A DNA stretch of 64,000 nucleotides from Flavobacterium sp. A45 (GCF_002001005.1 NZ_MUNX01000063.1:16839-80838); one strand, 5' to 3'. Counted from the first letter of the stretch, positions 16,155-25,616 are shown. Numbers and translations are program-made. Notes: a model not told the origin generated them from the sequence alone.

Positions 16155-17393
16155 CTATTCAAGCTTTTTTCTAACAAACCAAATTCCGTCTAAATTGAGA
16201 TTCAATGTTAATTTATGATAGTTCTCTTGAACTAATGAATTTGTTATTTGACCTTTTTGTCCATAGGTATAAGAAATAAACAAAGCTGAAGATAGATGAT
16301 CCAAGGGCAATGAAGCTCCAATTGAAAAACTTTTATCCTCAATTTTTTTATTGTCCACTTCTAAGTAACCTGTATCGTAATTAATGCCAGTAGCATATTT
16401 TATTCTGTCAAAATATATTCTAGATGTTTTTGCTTTTTGATAAGAAAAACCCAATGCAAACTTTTCTTGATTTGAAAAATCACCATACATATCGGATTGA
16501 TTGGTAGCATCCCAAAAGTTTTTTTCATAGTCAAAAGTTACATTAAGTTTATTTTTAAAGGCTTTATTGAAACCTATACCAATCTCCAAAGGCAAATAAA
16601 AATCATCTGTATTTGATTTTTCATCTGTCTCCAAATTAGCGGTACCAGTTCCGTTTTCAACAGTTACAGACTGGGTTTTGGTTGCATTAACACGAGTTGG
16701 AGATTTTACATTTAACCCAAAAGTTAGCGATGGATTCATTTTAAATTGCGAAGCCAGAATAGGACGAATTCCGCTATAACTCACTTTTTTATCTATAGTC
16801 GTGACGGAGTTATTGATTGCATAAGTTCTTTCATCGGTAGTGTTCCCAAAAAGGACGGAAGCAGATAAACCCAATGATAATTTGTTAGTCAGTTTATAGG
16901 CATATGAAAAATCCAAATTATTCAATCCACCAGTACCTATTACGTCCAAATAATAATATTCATTACCACTATCGATTACAGGAATTTTTAAGCCAGATAT
17001 TTTAAAAGAAGAACTGGAATAAGGCATCATAGCGACACTAACTGCCGATTTAGTTGTAATCGGAAAGGCAAAAGCAAAATGGGAAAACTGAAAATTATTT
17101 CGATTTTCTTTTTTCAGATTATCTTCAAAAGAGGATTGAATGCCTTTACCTCCTATTTCAAAAAAGAAATTATTCTGCTGAATATTCACAAGTGAAGCTG
17201 CATTTTTATTATTAATAAAACTATCCGAAGGCAATGCTATACTAGCAGTACCAAGAGATGGAATCAATCCAAAATTAGCCTCATACAAGCTTCCCAATCC
17301 ATAAAGTGAATACGGTGAAGTCGCAATACTTTGAGAGAAGGCAATAAAAGAAGTAAAAAAAACTAAAACCAAAAAAGGACTACTCTTTTTCAT
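16155..17393 (-). CDS. Outer-membrane beta-barrel protein paired with a DUF4270 lipoprotein
   Basis: The 412-residue protein has a signal peptide (MKKSSPFLVLVFFTSFIAFSQ) followed by SPYSLYGLGSLYEANFGLIPSLGTASIAL, the kind of N-terminus seen in FadL/PorV-like barrels of Bacteroidota. The rest is alternating polar/aromatic strands typical of a 14-strand barrel. No specific family member is recognised with certainty. It directly follows the DUF4270 gene with no intervening base between that gene's stop and this ATG, so the two are surely co-transcribed and perhaps work together on the surface. Role unknown. Confidence 0.75.
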   Translation of the reverse strand: MKKSSPFLVLVFFTSFIAFSQSIATSPYSLYGLGSLYEANFGLIPSLGTASIALPSDSFINNKNAASLVNIQQNNFFFEIGGKGIQSSFEDNLKKENRNNFQFSHFAFAFPITTKSAVSVAMMPYSSSSFKISGLKIPVIDSGNEYYYLDVIGTGGLNNLDFSYAYKLTNKLSLGLSASVLFGNTTDERTYAINNSVTTIDKKVSYSGIRPILASQFKMNPSLTFGLNVKSPTRVNATKTQSVTVENGTGTANLETDEKSNTDDFYLPLEIGIGFNKAFKNKLNVTFDYEKNFWDATNQSDMYGDFSNQEKFALGFSYQKAKTSRIYFDRIKYATGINYDTGYLEVDNKKIEDKSFSIGASLPLDHLSSALFISYTYGQKGQITNSLVQENYHKLTLNLNLDGIWFVRKKLE

Positions 17394-18716
17394 TTAATAC
17401 GTTATATAATAGATTTGTAATTTCATTTCGCTTTCCTTATTCGTCTGGTCACCCAATACAACTCTATCTACAACTTTAGATAAAATAGGCAACGTAAAAA
17501 CTAAACCACTCTCTGAATCCGACTCTTTCAGTATTTCTTTTTGCAAAAAAGCACCCAAGGATAGTTGATAACTTACACTTTCATCAAATTCATCATTCTC
17601 ATTATTCAGAGTGGCAACTAAACTCTCACCGCTGGAATCTGTGAGTGTTGTTTTTATCCGATTCAATCTATCAACTACATAAACACTTAATTTTTCAGGT
17701 AATGGAAACATTTTCGAGTATGAATTCTTCGCGGGTTTCATTATTAACCTTGCATCGACTATGGCACCTTTATCAGAGAGATATTTTAGTTGCTTTATAT
17801 TCGGAAAATCCACTCGACACACTATTCCTGTACCTGATTGAATAAATCCTTTATTTCCGGTGTACGAACTGGATAGATTAATTTTAGATAATGGCAAATC
17901 TTGAATTAAAGTTCCTGCCCGATCTGAAGAAACAGAGTTAAACTGTTTAGCCACATCCGAAATGGTAAATTCTTTTTCGTAAAAATCTTCAGTATCTCCT
18001 TTCCCTTTAGAATAATACAATCGAAGTACGCTTGACAAATTGAATCCAATCACACTACCGGAAGTATTGGAATCAGATTTCAATACAAACCCTTTTAAAT
18101 AATCTGTAAACTCACTTGTTGTGGAGATTTCATTATTCTTGAACTTATTAAAAAGTTCCAATCCAAATTCGTTATCCAATTTTATATTGATACTGTCTTT
18201 ACCAATTGGCTTTGGCTTATATGTTATCGTTCCTAAACTCGCAGAATTATAATCTAAAGCAGAATTATTATAAAAACTATCATCATCTACATTGGGTTTG
18301 AACTTTTTGGTTACCCTATGTATGTTTAAAGTCTGAACTTTGGTAGTATCAGCATAATAATAATCATCATACCTTAAAATCATGGCTATTGAATCAAAAA
18401 CATATCCAGTAGCATCTGTATCCGAATTTTCACTGTAAAGATTGAATGAAGAGGTAGAAACCTGAAAATAACTATCCGCCTTTACTTTTCCAAAAAGAGG
18501 ATCGTCATAATTCCCTACCAAAATTCTACTTTCGCTGGAAGTAACCAAGGAATCCAGCTTTATGGTAGAAACATTAATTGTCACGGTGTCTATGGAGATA
18601 ACTTTATTTTTTATCGCCAGATAATCAGCACCTACAATAAATTCACCAGCATCAACATCGGAATCACAGGAGAACATCAATAAGCCAAAAAACATCAAAA
18701 TCAAAAACTTGTACAT
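17394..18716 (-). CDS. DUF4270 family lipoprotein
   Basis: The 440-residue protein starts MYKFLILMFFGLLMFSC, a lipoprotein signal with the lipobox cysteine at residue 17, followed by an acidic DSDVDAGE. That acidic stretch fits the surface-export signal often seen after the lipid cysteine in Bacteroidota lipoproteins. The rest matches the beta-rich DUF4270 family of unknown function. An in-frame upstream extension exists but would put 18 residues ahead of the signal, so the ATG at 18716 is preferred. The gene abuts the barrel-protein gene downstream, which could be its membrane partner. Confidence 0.85.
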   Translation of the reverse strand: MYKFLILMFFGLLMFSCDSDVDAGEFIVGADYLAIKNKVISIDTVTINVSTIKLDSLVTSSESRILVGNYDDPLFGKVKADSYFQVSTSSFNLYSENSDTDATGYVFDSIAMILRYDDYYYADTTKVQTLNIHRVTKKFKPNVDDDSFYNNSALDYNSASLGTITYKPKPIGKDSINIKLDNEFGLELFNKFKNNEISTTSEFTDYLKGFVLKSDSNTSGSVIGFNLSSVLRLYYSKGKGDTEDFYEKEFTISDVAKQFNSVSSDRAGTLIQDLPLSKINLSSSYTGNKGFIQSGTGIVCRVDFPNIKQLKYLSDKGAIVDARLIMKPAKNSYSKMFPLPEKLSVYVVDRLNRIKTTLTDSSGESLVATLNNENDEFDESVSYQLSLGAFLQKEILKESDSESGLVFTLPILSKVVDRVVLGDQTNKESEMKLQIYYITY

Positions 18717-18946
18717 ACCTAATTTTTTGAGCAAATATAGAAGCCCTCGTTGCTGCAGTCCTAACAACATATACTGTTCGGGTCTTTCAATCTATAAAAA
18801 GTGATAAACTGTCTATTACTCAGTATTTAGTTTCAAATCCAGGTTCAGCCATAATAATAGCCCGTTTGTCTATAGAATAAACCCATGCATATATATTCTT
18901 TTTTATTCATTGGCAACACAACTACTTTTGAGCCAATAATTAAATA

Positions 18947-19810
18947 ATGAGAATAAACAACTTTATAAAGCTTTTGATTCTGATTCCAATATTTAGTGTT
19001 AGTGCACAAAAAGGATTCACAATTGATTTGAACATAAAAACAGAACCCATAGAAAATGGTTCCATAAAGCAAACTGGAATTGGGGTGTTATTTTTTAAAG
19101 ACATTGGAACTAAAAACAAATTGACAAATACTTTTAAATACAAAAGCACAACAGTTACTGATGAAATTGAAACCTATCTATTAAAAAATTATGTTACAAA
19201 TTATAGCAGCACTCACTTTAATAGTTTTGAGAATAATTTTGAATTTTCTCATCAATTAACAGAAAAAACAAAGTTGAAAATAGCAATAGAACCAACAGCC
19301 AATTATGAAAGTAATTTTAAAATTTCGGATGTAATTGTTTTAGGAGGAATTGAGCTTAGTCAATCTTTAAACAAAAATAACAGTATTGATTTGGGAATAA
19401 AAAGGATGACCATTTTTGGCAAACCCGAAATATTGCCAACATTCTCCTTCAATCATCAATTCAACAAAGAAGCATATTTAAAATTAGGATTCCCAAATTC
19501 GGAACTATCCTATTCCAATTCCATTCGGAATAAATTTAGCTTAAACAATGACTTTAGCGGAAGCAGTTACAATCTAAATTCCCCAATTATAACAGAGGAT
19601 TTAAGCACTATGACGAAAGTAGGATTCTCACAAATGGAAACCACTTTACAATTTGAAAGAAATATGGACACGTCTTGGTACATAAGCCTCAAAGGAGGAT
19701 ATTCATCGAACAAAGAATTTAAATTTTCTGATGAAAATAAAACCAAAGAAATGAATCGAACTTTAAAAAACGGAGGCATCTTTTCTGTTAGCATAAAATA
19801 CAAACTTTAA
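18947..19810 (+). CDS. Outer-membrane beta-barrel protein (probably DUF6268-like)
   Basis: The 287-residue protein has a signal peptide (MRINNFIKLLILIPIFSVSAQ), then a barrel-like pattern of alternating strands ending in the aromatic/hydrophobic GIFSVSIKYKL, a typical outer-membrane C-terminus. It resembles the DUF6268 family, but this is from recollection of family style, not a search. It is the first gene of a tight rightward cluster: 17 bp before the Kelch lipoprotein, then a DUF4907 protein, a LytS-type kinase and a LytTR regulator. A role as surface channel or receptor for that set is inferred. Confidence 0.7.
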   Translation: MRINNFIKLLILIPIFSVSAQKGFTIDLNIKTEPIENGSIKQTGIGVLFFKDIGTKNKLTNTFKYKSTTVTDEIETYLLKNYVTNYSSTHFNSFENNFEFSHQLTEKTKLKIAIEPTANYESNFKISDVIVLGGIELSQSLNKNNSIDLGIKRMTIFGKPEILPTFSFNHQFNKEAYLKLGFPNSELSYSNSIRNKFSLNNDFSGSSYNLNSPIITEDLSTMTKVGFSQMETTLQFERNMDTSWYISLKGGYSSNKEFKFSDENKTKEMNRTLKNGGIFSVSIKYKL

Positions 19811-19827
19811 TAAACACCATGCACATT

Positions 19828-20823
19828 ATGAAACATTTAAAAAAAGGAATATTTCTTAGCACTTTACTTATCAGTCTAATTTCAATCAGTTGCAGCAATG
19901 ATGATGAAGAAGACAAACTAGGAAACTGGATAAAAAAATCAGCATTTGATGGACCGGCACGATCAAGTGCTACAAGCTTCGTGATAGGAACATATGTTTA
20001 TGTTACAACTGGTTATACTGGAGATGAATATCTAAATGACTTATGGGCTTACAATTCTGATGGAGATTATTGGGAACAAAAATCCGATTTTATTGGTATT
20101 GCAAGAAGTTCGGGATCAGGATTTGAATTGAACGGAAAAGGATATGTAGGTCTGGGTTATGACGGAACCAATAAATTAAAAGATTTCTTTGAATACAACC
20201 CAGATACCAATATTTGGGCACAAAAAGCAGATTTTGCTGGAACTGCCAGATATGGAGCCGTTGGTTTTCAAGTGGGAGGAAAAGCCTTTATGGGGACAGG
20301 ATATGATGGTAATTATCTAAAAGATTTTTACCAATATAATGCAACGGATAATTCATGGACACAAGTCAATGGTTTTAGCGGCAACAAAAGAAGAAATGCT
20401 ACCGTTTTTGTAATTGACGACATTGCCTATTTAGGAACAGGAATAAACAGCGGGGTGAATCAAGCTGATTTTTGGGCATTTGATCCAAGCACTGATGTTT
20501 GGACAAGAAAAAGAGATTTGGATGATGATGAGAGTGATCATGATACCTACTCCATTAAAAGAGCCAATGCCACTAGTTTTTCAATTAATGGTTTAGGATA
20601 TGTTACTTGTGGTGAAAGTGGAAATACCATTTGGGAATACAATCCAAAAACAGACATTTGGAAAGAAAAAACACCTCTGGAAGGCTCTGGAAGATCTGAT
20701 GCAATAGGAGTAACAATTGGTGAACAGAGAGGCTTTGTCATGTTAGGAAAAGCTGGAACATCTTACTTTGATGATGTGTGGGAATTTAAACCAAACGAGG
20801 AACAAAATGACGACGACAACTAA
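19828..20823 (+). CDS. Kelch-repeat lipoprotein
   Basis: The 331-residue protein starts MKHLKKGIFLSTLLISLISISC, with a lipobox cysteine followed by acidic SNDDEEDK, so it is probably displayed on the cell surface. The mature part is a run of Kelch repeats forming a beta-propeller, each with a GTG/GLGYDG-type di-glycine and a downstream Y-N-P...W motif (DFFEYNPDTNIWAQ, DFWAFDPSTDVWTR). About six repeats are visible. An ATG three codons upstream (19819) is an alternative start. Its 3' end overlaps the start of the DUF4907 gene by 17 bp. The propeller probably binds a ligand or partner protein. Confidence 0.88.
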   Translation: MKHLKKGIFLSTLLISLISISCSNDDEEDKLGNWIKKSAFDGPARSSATSFVIGTYVYVTTGYTGDEYLNDLWAYNSDGDYWEQKSDFIGIARSSGSGFELNGKGYVGLGYDGTNKLKDFFEYNPDTNIWAQKADFAGTARYGAVGFQVGGKAFMGTGYDGNYLKDFYQYNATDNSWTQVNGFSGNKRRNATVFVIDDIAYLGTGINSGVNQADFWAFDPSTDVWTRKRDLDDDESDHDTYSIKRANATSFSINGLGYVTCGESGNTIWEYNPKTDIWKEKTPLEGSGRSDAIGVTIGEQRGFVMLGKAGTSYFDDVWEFKPNEEQNDDDN

Positions 20824-21172
20824 CCGCAAAAGCAAATTTTTCCGGAAGAAACTCCGGAAGAATTTGTCTTCTGTTTTTAATTTATCCATAATTCTATTTG
20901 TAATAGCCCTCTTAATTTTTATTTTTTGTCAAAAGGAAAAAAGTTTAAACGTACAGACCCTAAAGATAAATCAAGGTTGGGGATACACTATTACAAACAA
21001 TAATCGGGTAATTATAAAGCAAACAGTTATCCCCGTTATTAGTGAACAAAAAAGTTTCCAAACCGAGAAAGAAGCTATGACTGTAGGGCAATTGGTAATA
21101 AAAAAATTGAACGCCAATAAATCGCCAACTATTACAAAAAATGAATTAATTTTATTAAAAATAAGACTCTAG
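20807..21172 (+). CDS. DUF4907 family membrane-anchored protein
   Basis: The 121-residue protein has a basic N-terminus (RKSKFFRKKLRKN), one transmembrane helix (FNLSIILFVIALLIFIF) and a short periplasmic domain (WGYTITNNNRVIIKQTVIPV, then an EKEAMTVGQLVIKKL helix) matching DUF4907, a family of unknown function. The ATG at 20807 overlaps the Kelch gene. The stop at 21172 is immediately followed by the ATG of the histidine kinase, so all three are translationally coupled. It may be the periplasmic relay between the Kelch protein and the kinase; this is inference from gene order. Confidence 0.78.
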   Translation: MTTTTNRKSKFFRKKLRKNLSSVFNLSIILFVIALLIFIFCQKEKSLNVQTLKINQGWGYTITNNNRVIIKQTVIPVISEQKSFQTEKEAMTVGQLVIKKLNANKSPTITKNELILLKIRL

Positions 21173-22294
21173 ATGGATATTGTATCTATAAAAAATACCG
21201 ACTCAAATAAAATACTTATTCACAGTATCATTTGGTGTTTTTTTATCAGTACTTCACTAATTCAATTCTATGAAAGTCCATCGCATATCAACACCGATTT
21301 TTATATACAATGGATAACTGGAATACTACTATTTTACCTCAACTATATCTATTTTGTTCCCCATTTACTTTTGCAAAAAAAATACGGATATTACTTTGCC
21401 GTTCTACTTGTTCTTATAGTTATTTTCATGTACTGCAGGTTTCAGTTTTTCATGCCTGAATTTCGGGAAATGAAACCACCTAATGGCATGAATTATCCTA
21501 AAATATCTCTCACAGATAAAAATATAGAGCAGAGAATCCACAAAAGAGAACAACCTTTATTCTTCAAGTTTGTGCCTTCATTCTTCTATATTTTAATAGT
21601 TGCCATTAGCACTATAATCAAAATATTATCAGAGTTTTACAATGATCAACAAAACAAATTAATTGCCGAAAGTCAAAGAGCTTCAACTGAGTTAAACTAT
21701 TTGAGAAAGCAAACCAATCCCCATTTTTTATTCAATTCACTTAATAGTATCTACTCGCTGGCACATAAAAAATCAGATTTAGTACCGGATGCCATTGTAA
21801 CTTTGTCTGAAATGATGCGGTATATGCTTTATGAAACGGACAATAAAACCGTTTTATTAGAAAAAGAAATTGACTATATTAAAAACTATATTGAATTACA
21901 AAAATTAAGACTCAACAATATTGAAAACATTTATATAAATGTTCATGGCGACACCAAAAATAAGCTTATAGAACCCATGTTACTGATTTCATTTATTGAA
22001 AATGCATTCAAATATGGAACCGATTATAAAGGAACCGCTTATGTAAAAATCAAAATAACCATCGAAGGAAATATTTTGGATTTTAGAGTAGAGAATAAGA
22101 TAGAAAACAACAAAAAAGACCCTGTAAACTCAGGAATTGGGTTGTCTAATATTAAAAATAGACTTAATTTGCTTTACGCAAATGCACATGAGTTAAATCT
22201 AACGGCTACAGATACAATGTATACGGTACATTTGATTCTACAATTGGACCAAATTCAACTACAAGCAAATCCAGCTTTTATACCAACATCATAA
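21173..22294 (+). CDS. LytS/YehU-type sensor histidine kinase
   Basis: The 373-residue inner-membrane kinase has about four transmembrane helices (around residues 13-30, 45-63, 72-90 and 133-153), then a coiled-coil linker. The His_kinase domain has phospho-acceptor His184 in the motif QTNPHFLFNSLNSI. The ATPase part has the N-box SFIENAFKYG (Asn277) and the G-box SGIGLSNIKNRL. There is no large extracytoplasmic domain, so ligand sensing may depend on neighbours. It begins at the base after the DUF4907 stop and is followed 11 bp later by its LytTR response regulator. Confidence 0.95.
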   Translation: MDIVSIKNTDSNKILIHSIIWCFFISTSLIQFYESPSHINTDFYIQWITGILLFYLNYIYFVPHLLLQKKYGYYFAVLLVLIVIFMYCRFQFFMPEFREMKPPNGMNYPKISLTDKNIEQRIHKREQPLFFKFVPSFFYILIVAISTIIKILSEFYNDQQNKLIAESQRASTELNYLRKQTNPHFLFNSLNSIYSLAHKKSDLVPDAIVTLSEMMRYMLYETDNKTVLLEKEIDYIKNYIELQKLRLNNIENIYINVHGDTKNKLIEPMLLISFIENAFKYGTDYKGTAYVKIKITIEGNILDFRVENKIENNKKDPVNSGIGLSNIKNRLNLLYANAHELNLTATDTMYTVHLILQLDQIQLQANPAFIPTS

Positions 22295-22305
22295 ATTAAG
22301 AACAG

Positions 22306-23019
22306 ATGAAATGTGTCATTATAGACGACGAACCATTAGCGGTAGATTTATTGGTAGAATTTGTCGGAAGAGTCGATTCGCTCGAACTGGTTACCACATT
22401 TACGAATGCTATTGATGCCATATCGATAATTAACCAATCCCAGATTGACTTGATTTTTTTGGACATCGAAATGCCTCATTTTTCAGGAATTGATTTCATC
22501 AATGCCATTGAAAAAAAACCGTTAATCATTTTCACAACTGCTTATTCAAATTATGCTGTCGAAGGTTTTAATCTTGGTGCAGTGGATTATTTGGTAAAAC
22601 CCATTCCTTTTAACCGTTTTCTAAAATCTGTTTTAAGAGCACAACAAATCTTTGCGCCAAAAAACCTACCAATAGAAACTCCAGCAACAAATACGCCCGA
22701 AATTGAACATGATTTTATGTTTGTCCGAGCAGAATATGAAAATGTAAAAATCAATTTTGCAGATATTTTATTTATCGAAGGATTGAAAGATTATGTCAAA
22801 ATACACACTACCGACAATAAATACACACTAACCTTAATTAGTTTAATAAAACTGGAAAACCTATTGTCTTCCAAAGGCTTTGCTAGAATTCATCGTTCGT
22901 ACATAATCAATATCAAACATGTGAAATCCATCCAAAAAAATAAAGTTTTAATGGCTGAAAAAAGAATTCCAATCAGCGAAAGCTATAAAACTTCATTCTT
23001 TGAAAAAATAAACATTTGA
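22306..23019 (+). CDS. LytTR-family response regulator
   Basis: The 237-residue transcription factor has a receiver domain (Asp7/Asp8 pocket, phospho-acceptor Asp53 in LIFLDIEMP, Lys98 in DYLVKP) and a C-terminal LytTR DNA-binding domain from about residue 137 (FVRAEYENVKINFADILFIEGLKDYVKIH, then ARIHRSYIINIKHV). It pairs with the kinase immediately upstream. Targets are unknown; such pairs often regulate their own neighbourhood or surface structures. It is convergent with the gamma-carbonic-anhydrase gene, with a 26-bp gap. Confidence 0.95.
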   Translation: MKCVIIDDEPLAVDLLVEFVGRVDSLELVTTFTNAIDAISIINQSQIDLIFLDIEMPHFSGIDFINAIEKKPLIIFTTAYSNYAVEGFNLGAVDYLVKPIPFNRFLKSVLRAQQIFAPKNLPIETPATNTPEIEHDFMFVRAEYENVKINFADILFIEGLKDYVKIHTTDNKYTLTLISLIKLENLLSSKGFARIHRSYIINIKHVKSIQKNKVLMAEKRIPISESYKTSFFEKINI

Positions 23020-23045
23020 TTTTAAACACTTGATTTAGGAAAAAA

Positions 23046-23561
23046 CTATTCCTCTTTAAACCAGCTCGAATACATTACGTAATTATTGGAAATACGTTCT
23101 ATTTCACCAGCAAAATTAGACTGGTCAATATCTTTAACTTTTTTGGCAGGAACACCCGCCCAAATAGTCCCCGATTCTACTACTGTATTTTGTGTAATCA
23201 CTGCACCAGCTCCAATAATTGAATTACTCTCAATAACGCAATTATCCATAACAATGGCACCCATTCCTATTAATACATTGTCATGGATTGTACAACCATG
23301 CACAATCGCATTATGACCAATGGAAACATTGTTCCCAATAATGGTTGGATGTTTTTGATACGTACAATGCACAATCGCTCCATCTTGAATGTTTACTTTA
23401 TTACCAATTGTAATAAAATGAACATCTCCGCGAATAACGGCATTGAACCATACGCTACATTCTGAACCAAAAGTAACATCTCCCACAATGGTAGCGTTCT
23501 CGGCTACATAACAATCTTCTGGAATAGCCGGTGATTTTCCGTTTACAGCCTTTAATATCAT
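23046..23561 (-). CDS. Gamma-carbonic-anhydrase-like hexapeptide-repeat protein
   Basis: The 171-residue protein is a left-handed beta-helix with many hexapeptide repeats (I-G-x-x-x-x spacing). Three histidines in the gamma-class arrangement, His65 (AIVHCT), His83 (SIGHNA) and His88 (AIVHGC), would bind zinc at the trimer interface. The C-terminal helix (FAGEIERISNNYVMYSSWF) is typical of the YrdA/PaaY group. Proteins of this group bind metal and sometimes have weak carbonic anhydrase or thioesterase activity. It lies 13 bp from the PorP/SprF gene upstream on the same strand, with no obvious functional link. Confidence 0.88.
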   Translation of the reverse strand: MILKAVNGKSPAIPEDCYVAENATIVGDVTFGSECSVWFNAVIRGDVHFITIGNKVNIQDGAIVHCTYQKHPTIIGNNVSIGHNAIVHGCTIHDNVLIGMGAIVMDNCVIESNSIIGAGAVITQNTVVESGTIWAGVPAKKVKDIDQSNFAGEIERISNNYVMYSSWFKEE

Positions 23562-23574
23562 TATCTTTTTATTA

Positions 23575-24570
23575 TTAATTAATCGCAGGACAATTGCATT
23601 CGTATTTTTCAGGTTTACACAAAAAGTTAATTCCTAAAGTAAGTTGATGAAATCCTGAGCTCTCATACTGAACATCACCCAATAAATGAGTATAAGTGTA
23701 AGCAAACATAAAACTTTTATAATTAAACCCTAAAACTGGTGTAATATATTGTAATTTTTGACTATTGGTACCGCTGCCATTACTGAATTCAGCTCCATCA
23801 AAACTCCTTCTGTAAGATAAACCACCCCACAATTGTCCCATATCTAAGTTTTTATAGACTTTCATATTCATGTCCAACGCACTCTCCTTCGTTTTATCCA
23901 CATATTGATACAAAAGTGAAGGTTCCCATAAAATTTTGTCGGCATTACCAAAAACATATCCTCCACTTACAATAAATTTTCGCAAATTATCACTTTCATA
24001 TTCGGTATAAAGTTCCTGCCTAGTCTCCAAAACATTTTTTACAACAGCATTAAAACTAAAATCAAGTAGATTATAGGAAGCTCCTATATCCAAATTAAAA
24101 TAAGATGCTTGTTGCACTATATTACCCAAAGCAGGATCATAATCCCCCGAATTCATAAAATCGGTTTCATCCAATTGACTTTGATTGACTCCAACATTAA
24201 CACCAAATGACAACTGATTCAAATCGACAGCATCTCTGGAAAACATAATGTGATGTGCATACGTAGCCTTGAAACCAAATTGGGAGTGATAGCCATTGAC
24301 ATCATTGAAAACAATAGCTCCAACTCCAGACTTTTCCCCAACTCTTCCATTGTAACTTAAGGTTTGCAGTGCAGGCGCATCCGTTTGGTCAAACCACTGT
24401 TTTCTTGCAGTCAGTCTTAATTTATGACAATTGGAAGCTCCAGCCATCGAAGGAAAAATCAAATAATAATTATCCGATAAATAATCAGAATATACCGGAA
24501 TTCCTTCTTGAGAAAAAGCAAATGAACTTATAAAAAATAACGCAATTATAGACTTAATTTTAAAACACAT
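23575..24570 (-). CDS. Type IX secretion PorP/SprF family outer-membrane protein
   Basis: The 331-residue barrel protein has a signal peptide (MCFKIKSIIALFFISSFAFSQ) then EGIPVYSDYLSDNYYLIFPSMAGASNCHKLRLTARKQW, the PorP/SprF signature order (Y-x-x-N-P-A/S-x-A-G...W). The ATG at 24570 is preferred because an upstream in-frame start would bury the signal. PorP/SprF proteins hold type IX cargo at the cell surface or act in the translocon. This copy is not next to a giant adhesin, unlike the second copy at 60183-61112, so it may be a core or stand-alone member. Which one cannot be decided here. Confidence 0.85.
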   Translation of the reverse strand: MCFKIKSIIALFFISSFAFSQEGIPVYSDYLSDNYYLIFPSMAGASNCHKLRLTARKQWFDQTDAPALQTLSYNGRVGEKSGVGAIVFNDVNGYHSQFGFKATYAHHIMFSRDAVDLNQLSFGVNVGVNQSQLDETDFMNSGDYDPALGNIVQQASYFNLDIGASYNLLDFSFNAVVKNVLETRQELYTEYESDNLRKFIVSGGYVFGNADKILWEPSLLYQYVDKTKESALDMNMKVYKNLDMGQLWGGLSYRRSFDGAEFSNGSGTNSQKLQYITPVLGFNYKSFMFAYTYTHLLGDVQYESSGFHQLTLGINFLCKPEKYECNCPAIN

Positions 24571-24667
24571 GGAAGTATCTTTTATGAAATTAGGGAGAAC
24601 AAAAAAACCATTTGTTAATTTATTCATTAAAATACCAAATATAGTTAATCGTGGAAAATAACTTTAG

Positions 24668-24675
24668 TAAATTTG
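24668..24675 (+). promoter_or_regulatory. Predicted promoter -7 box of the Nfu-type gene
   Basis: TAAATTTG fits the TAnnTTTG consensus and lies 17 bp before the ATG at 24693. A -33 TTG is not clear. Confidence 0.45.
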
Positions 24676-24692
24676 CATAAAATCACAAAATC

Positions 24693-25586
24693 ATGACTAA
24701 AATAACAATAAAAGAAACGCAAAACCCAACCATAATAAAATTTGAATTTCCAGATTTTATCACTCAAAATGAGAATTTTGAATTTAAAAATATAGATGAA
24801 GCCAAATCATCTCCTCTTGCCCAACAACTTTTTTATTTACCATTTGTAAAAACGGTTTATATCTCTGGAAATTTTATTGCTGTTGAAAGATTCAGCATTG
24901 TGGAATGGGATGATGTAAAAGAAGCCGTAGCCGAGCAAATTGAAGCTTATGTAAACAAAGGAGGCGTTATAATCACTGTTGATGAAAATAAAACCAAAAA
25001 AAAGCCAATTACCGTTTATGGTGAATCAACTCCAAATCCTGCAGCACTAAAATTTGTTATCAATAAAATGATTACAAAAAATGCTGTTGAATTCAAAAAC
25101 ATAGATCAAAGCGCGCCATCTCCATTGGCAACCGAATTATTTAAATTCCCTTATGTAAAAGAAATCTTTATTGATGAAAATTATATTTCGGTAACTAAAT
25201 ATGACATCAATGAATGGCAGGATATTACGATGGAATTAAGAACTTTTATCAAACAATTTATTGAAAACGGAGGAACTGTCCTGGATGAGGATTTAATTCA
25301 AACCATCGTTAAAGACGAAAAAACCAAAGACGAATCATTTGACTCACTTGACGAAACGTCTCAAAAAATCATTAACATTTTGGAAGAATACGTTAAACCG
25401 GCTGTAGCTGCAGACGGCGGTAATATTCTTTTTGATTCCTACGATAGTTCATCAAAAACAGTAAAAGTAATTATGCAAGGAGCCTGTAATGGATGTCCGT
25501 CATCAACTTTCACTTTAAAAAGCGGCATTGAAAACATGTTAAAAAGTATGTTGAATGATGAAGGGATTAAAGTTGAAGCTGTTTAA
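24693..25586 (+). CDS. NifU-like iron-sulfur scaffold with duplicated Nfu N-terminal domain
   Basis: The 297-residue protein has two successive Nfu N-terminal domains (about residues 1-92 and 106-195; each has a PxP-A/T...KF start, SPLAxxLFxxPxVK, and a VTKYD/VERFS-type strand). The catalytic NifU C-terminal domain follows (about 225-297), with Cys265 and Cys268 in GACNGCPSS. Such proteins carry a 4Fe-4S cluster to apo-enzymes. Most homologues have a single N-terminal domain, so the tandem copy is notable. It has its own promoter and a strong terminator. Confidence 0.92.
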   Translation: MTKITIKETQNPTIIKFEFPDFITQNENFEFKNIDEAKSSPLAQQLFYLPFVKTVYISGNFIAVERFSIVEWDDVKEAVAEQIEAYVNKGGVIITVDENKTKKKPITVYGESTPNPAALKFVINKMITKNAVEFKNIDQSAPSPLATELFKFPYVKEIFIDENYISVTKYDINEWQDITMELRTFIKQFIENGGTVLDEDLIQTIVKDEKTKDESFDSLDETSQKIINILEEYVKPAVAADGGNILFDSYDSSSKTVKVIMQGACNGCPSSTFTLKSGIENMLKSMLNDEGIKVEAV

Positions 25587-25616
25587 TTTAAACATTACCA
25601 AATTTAAATTTTCTTG

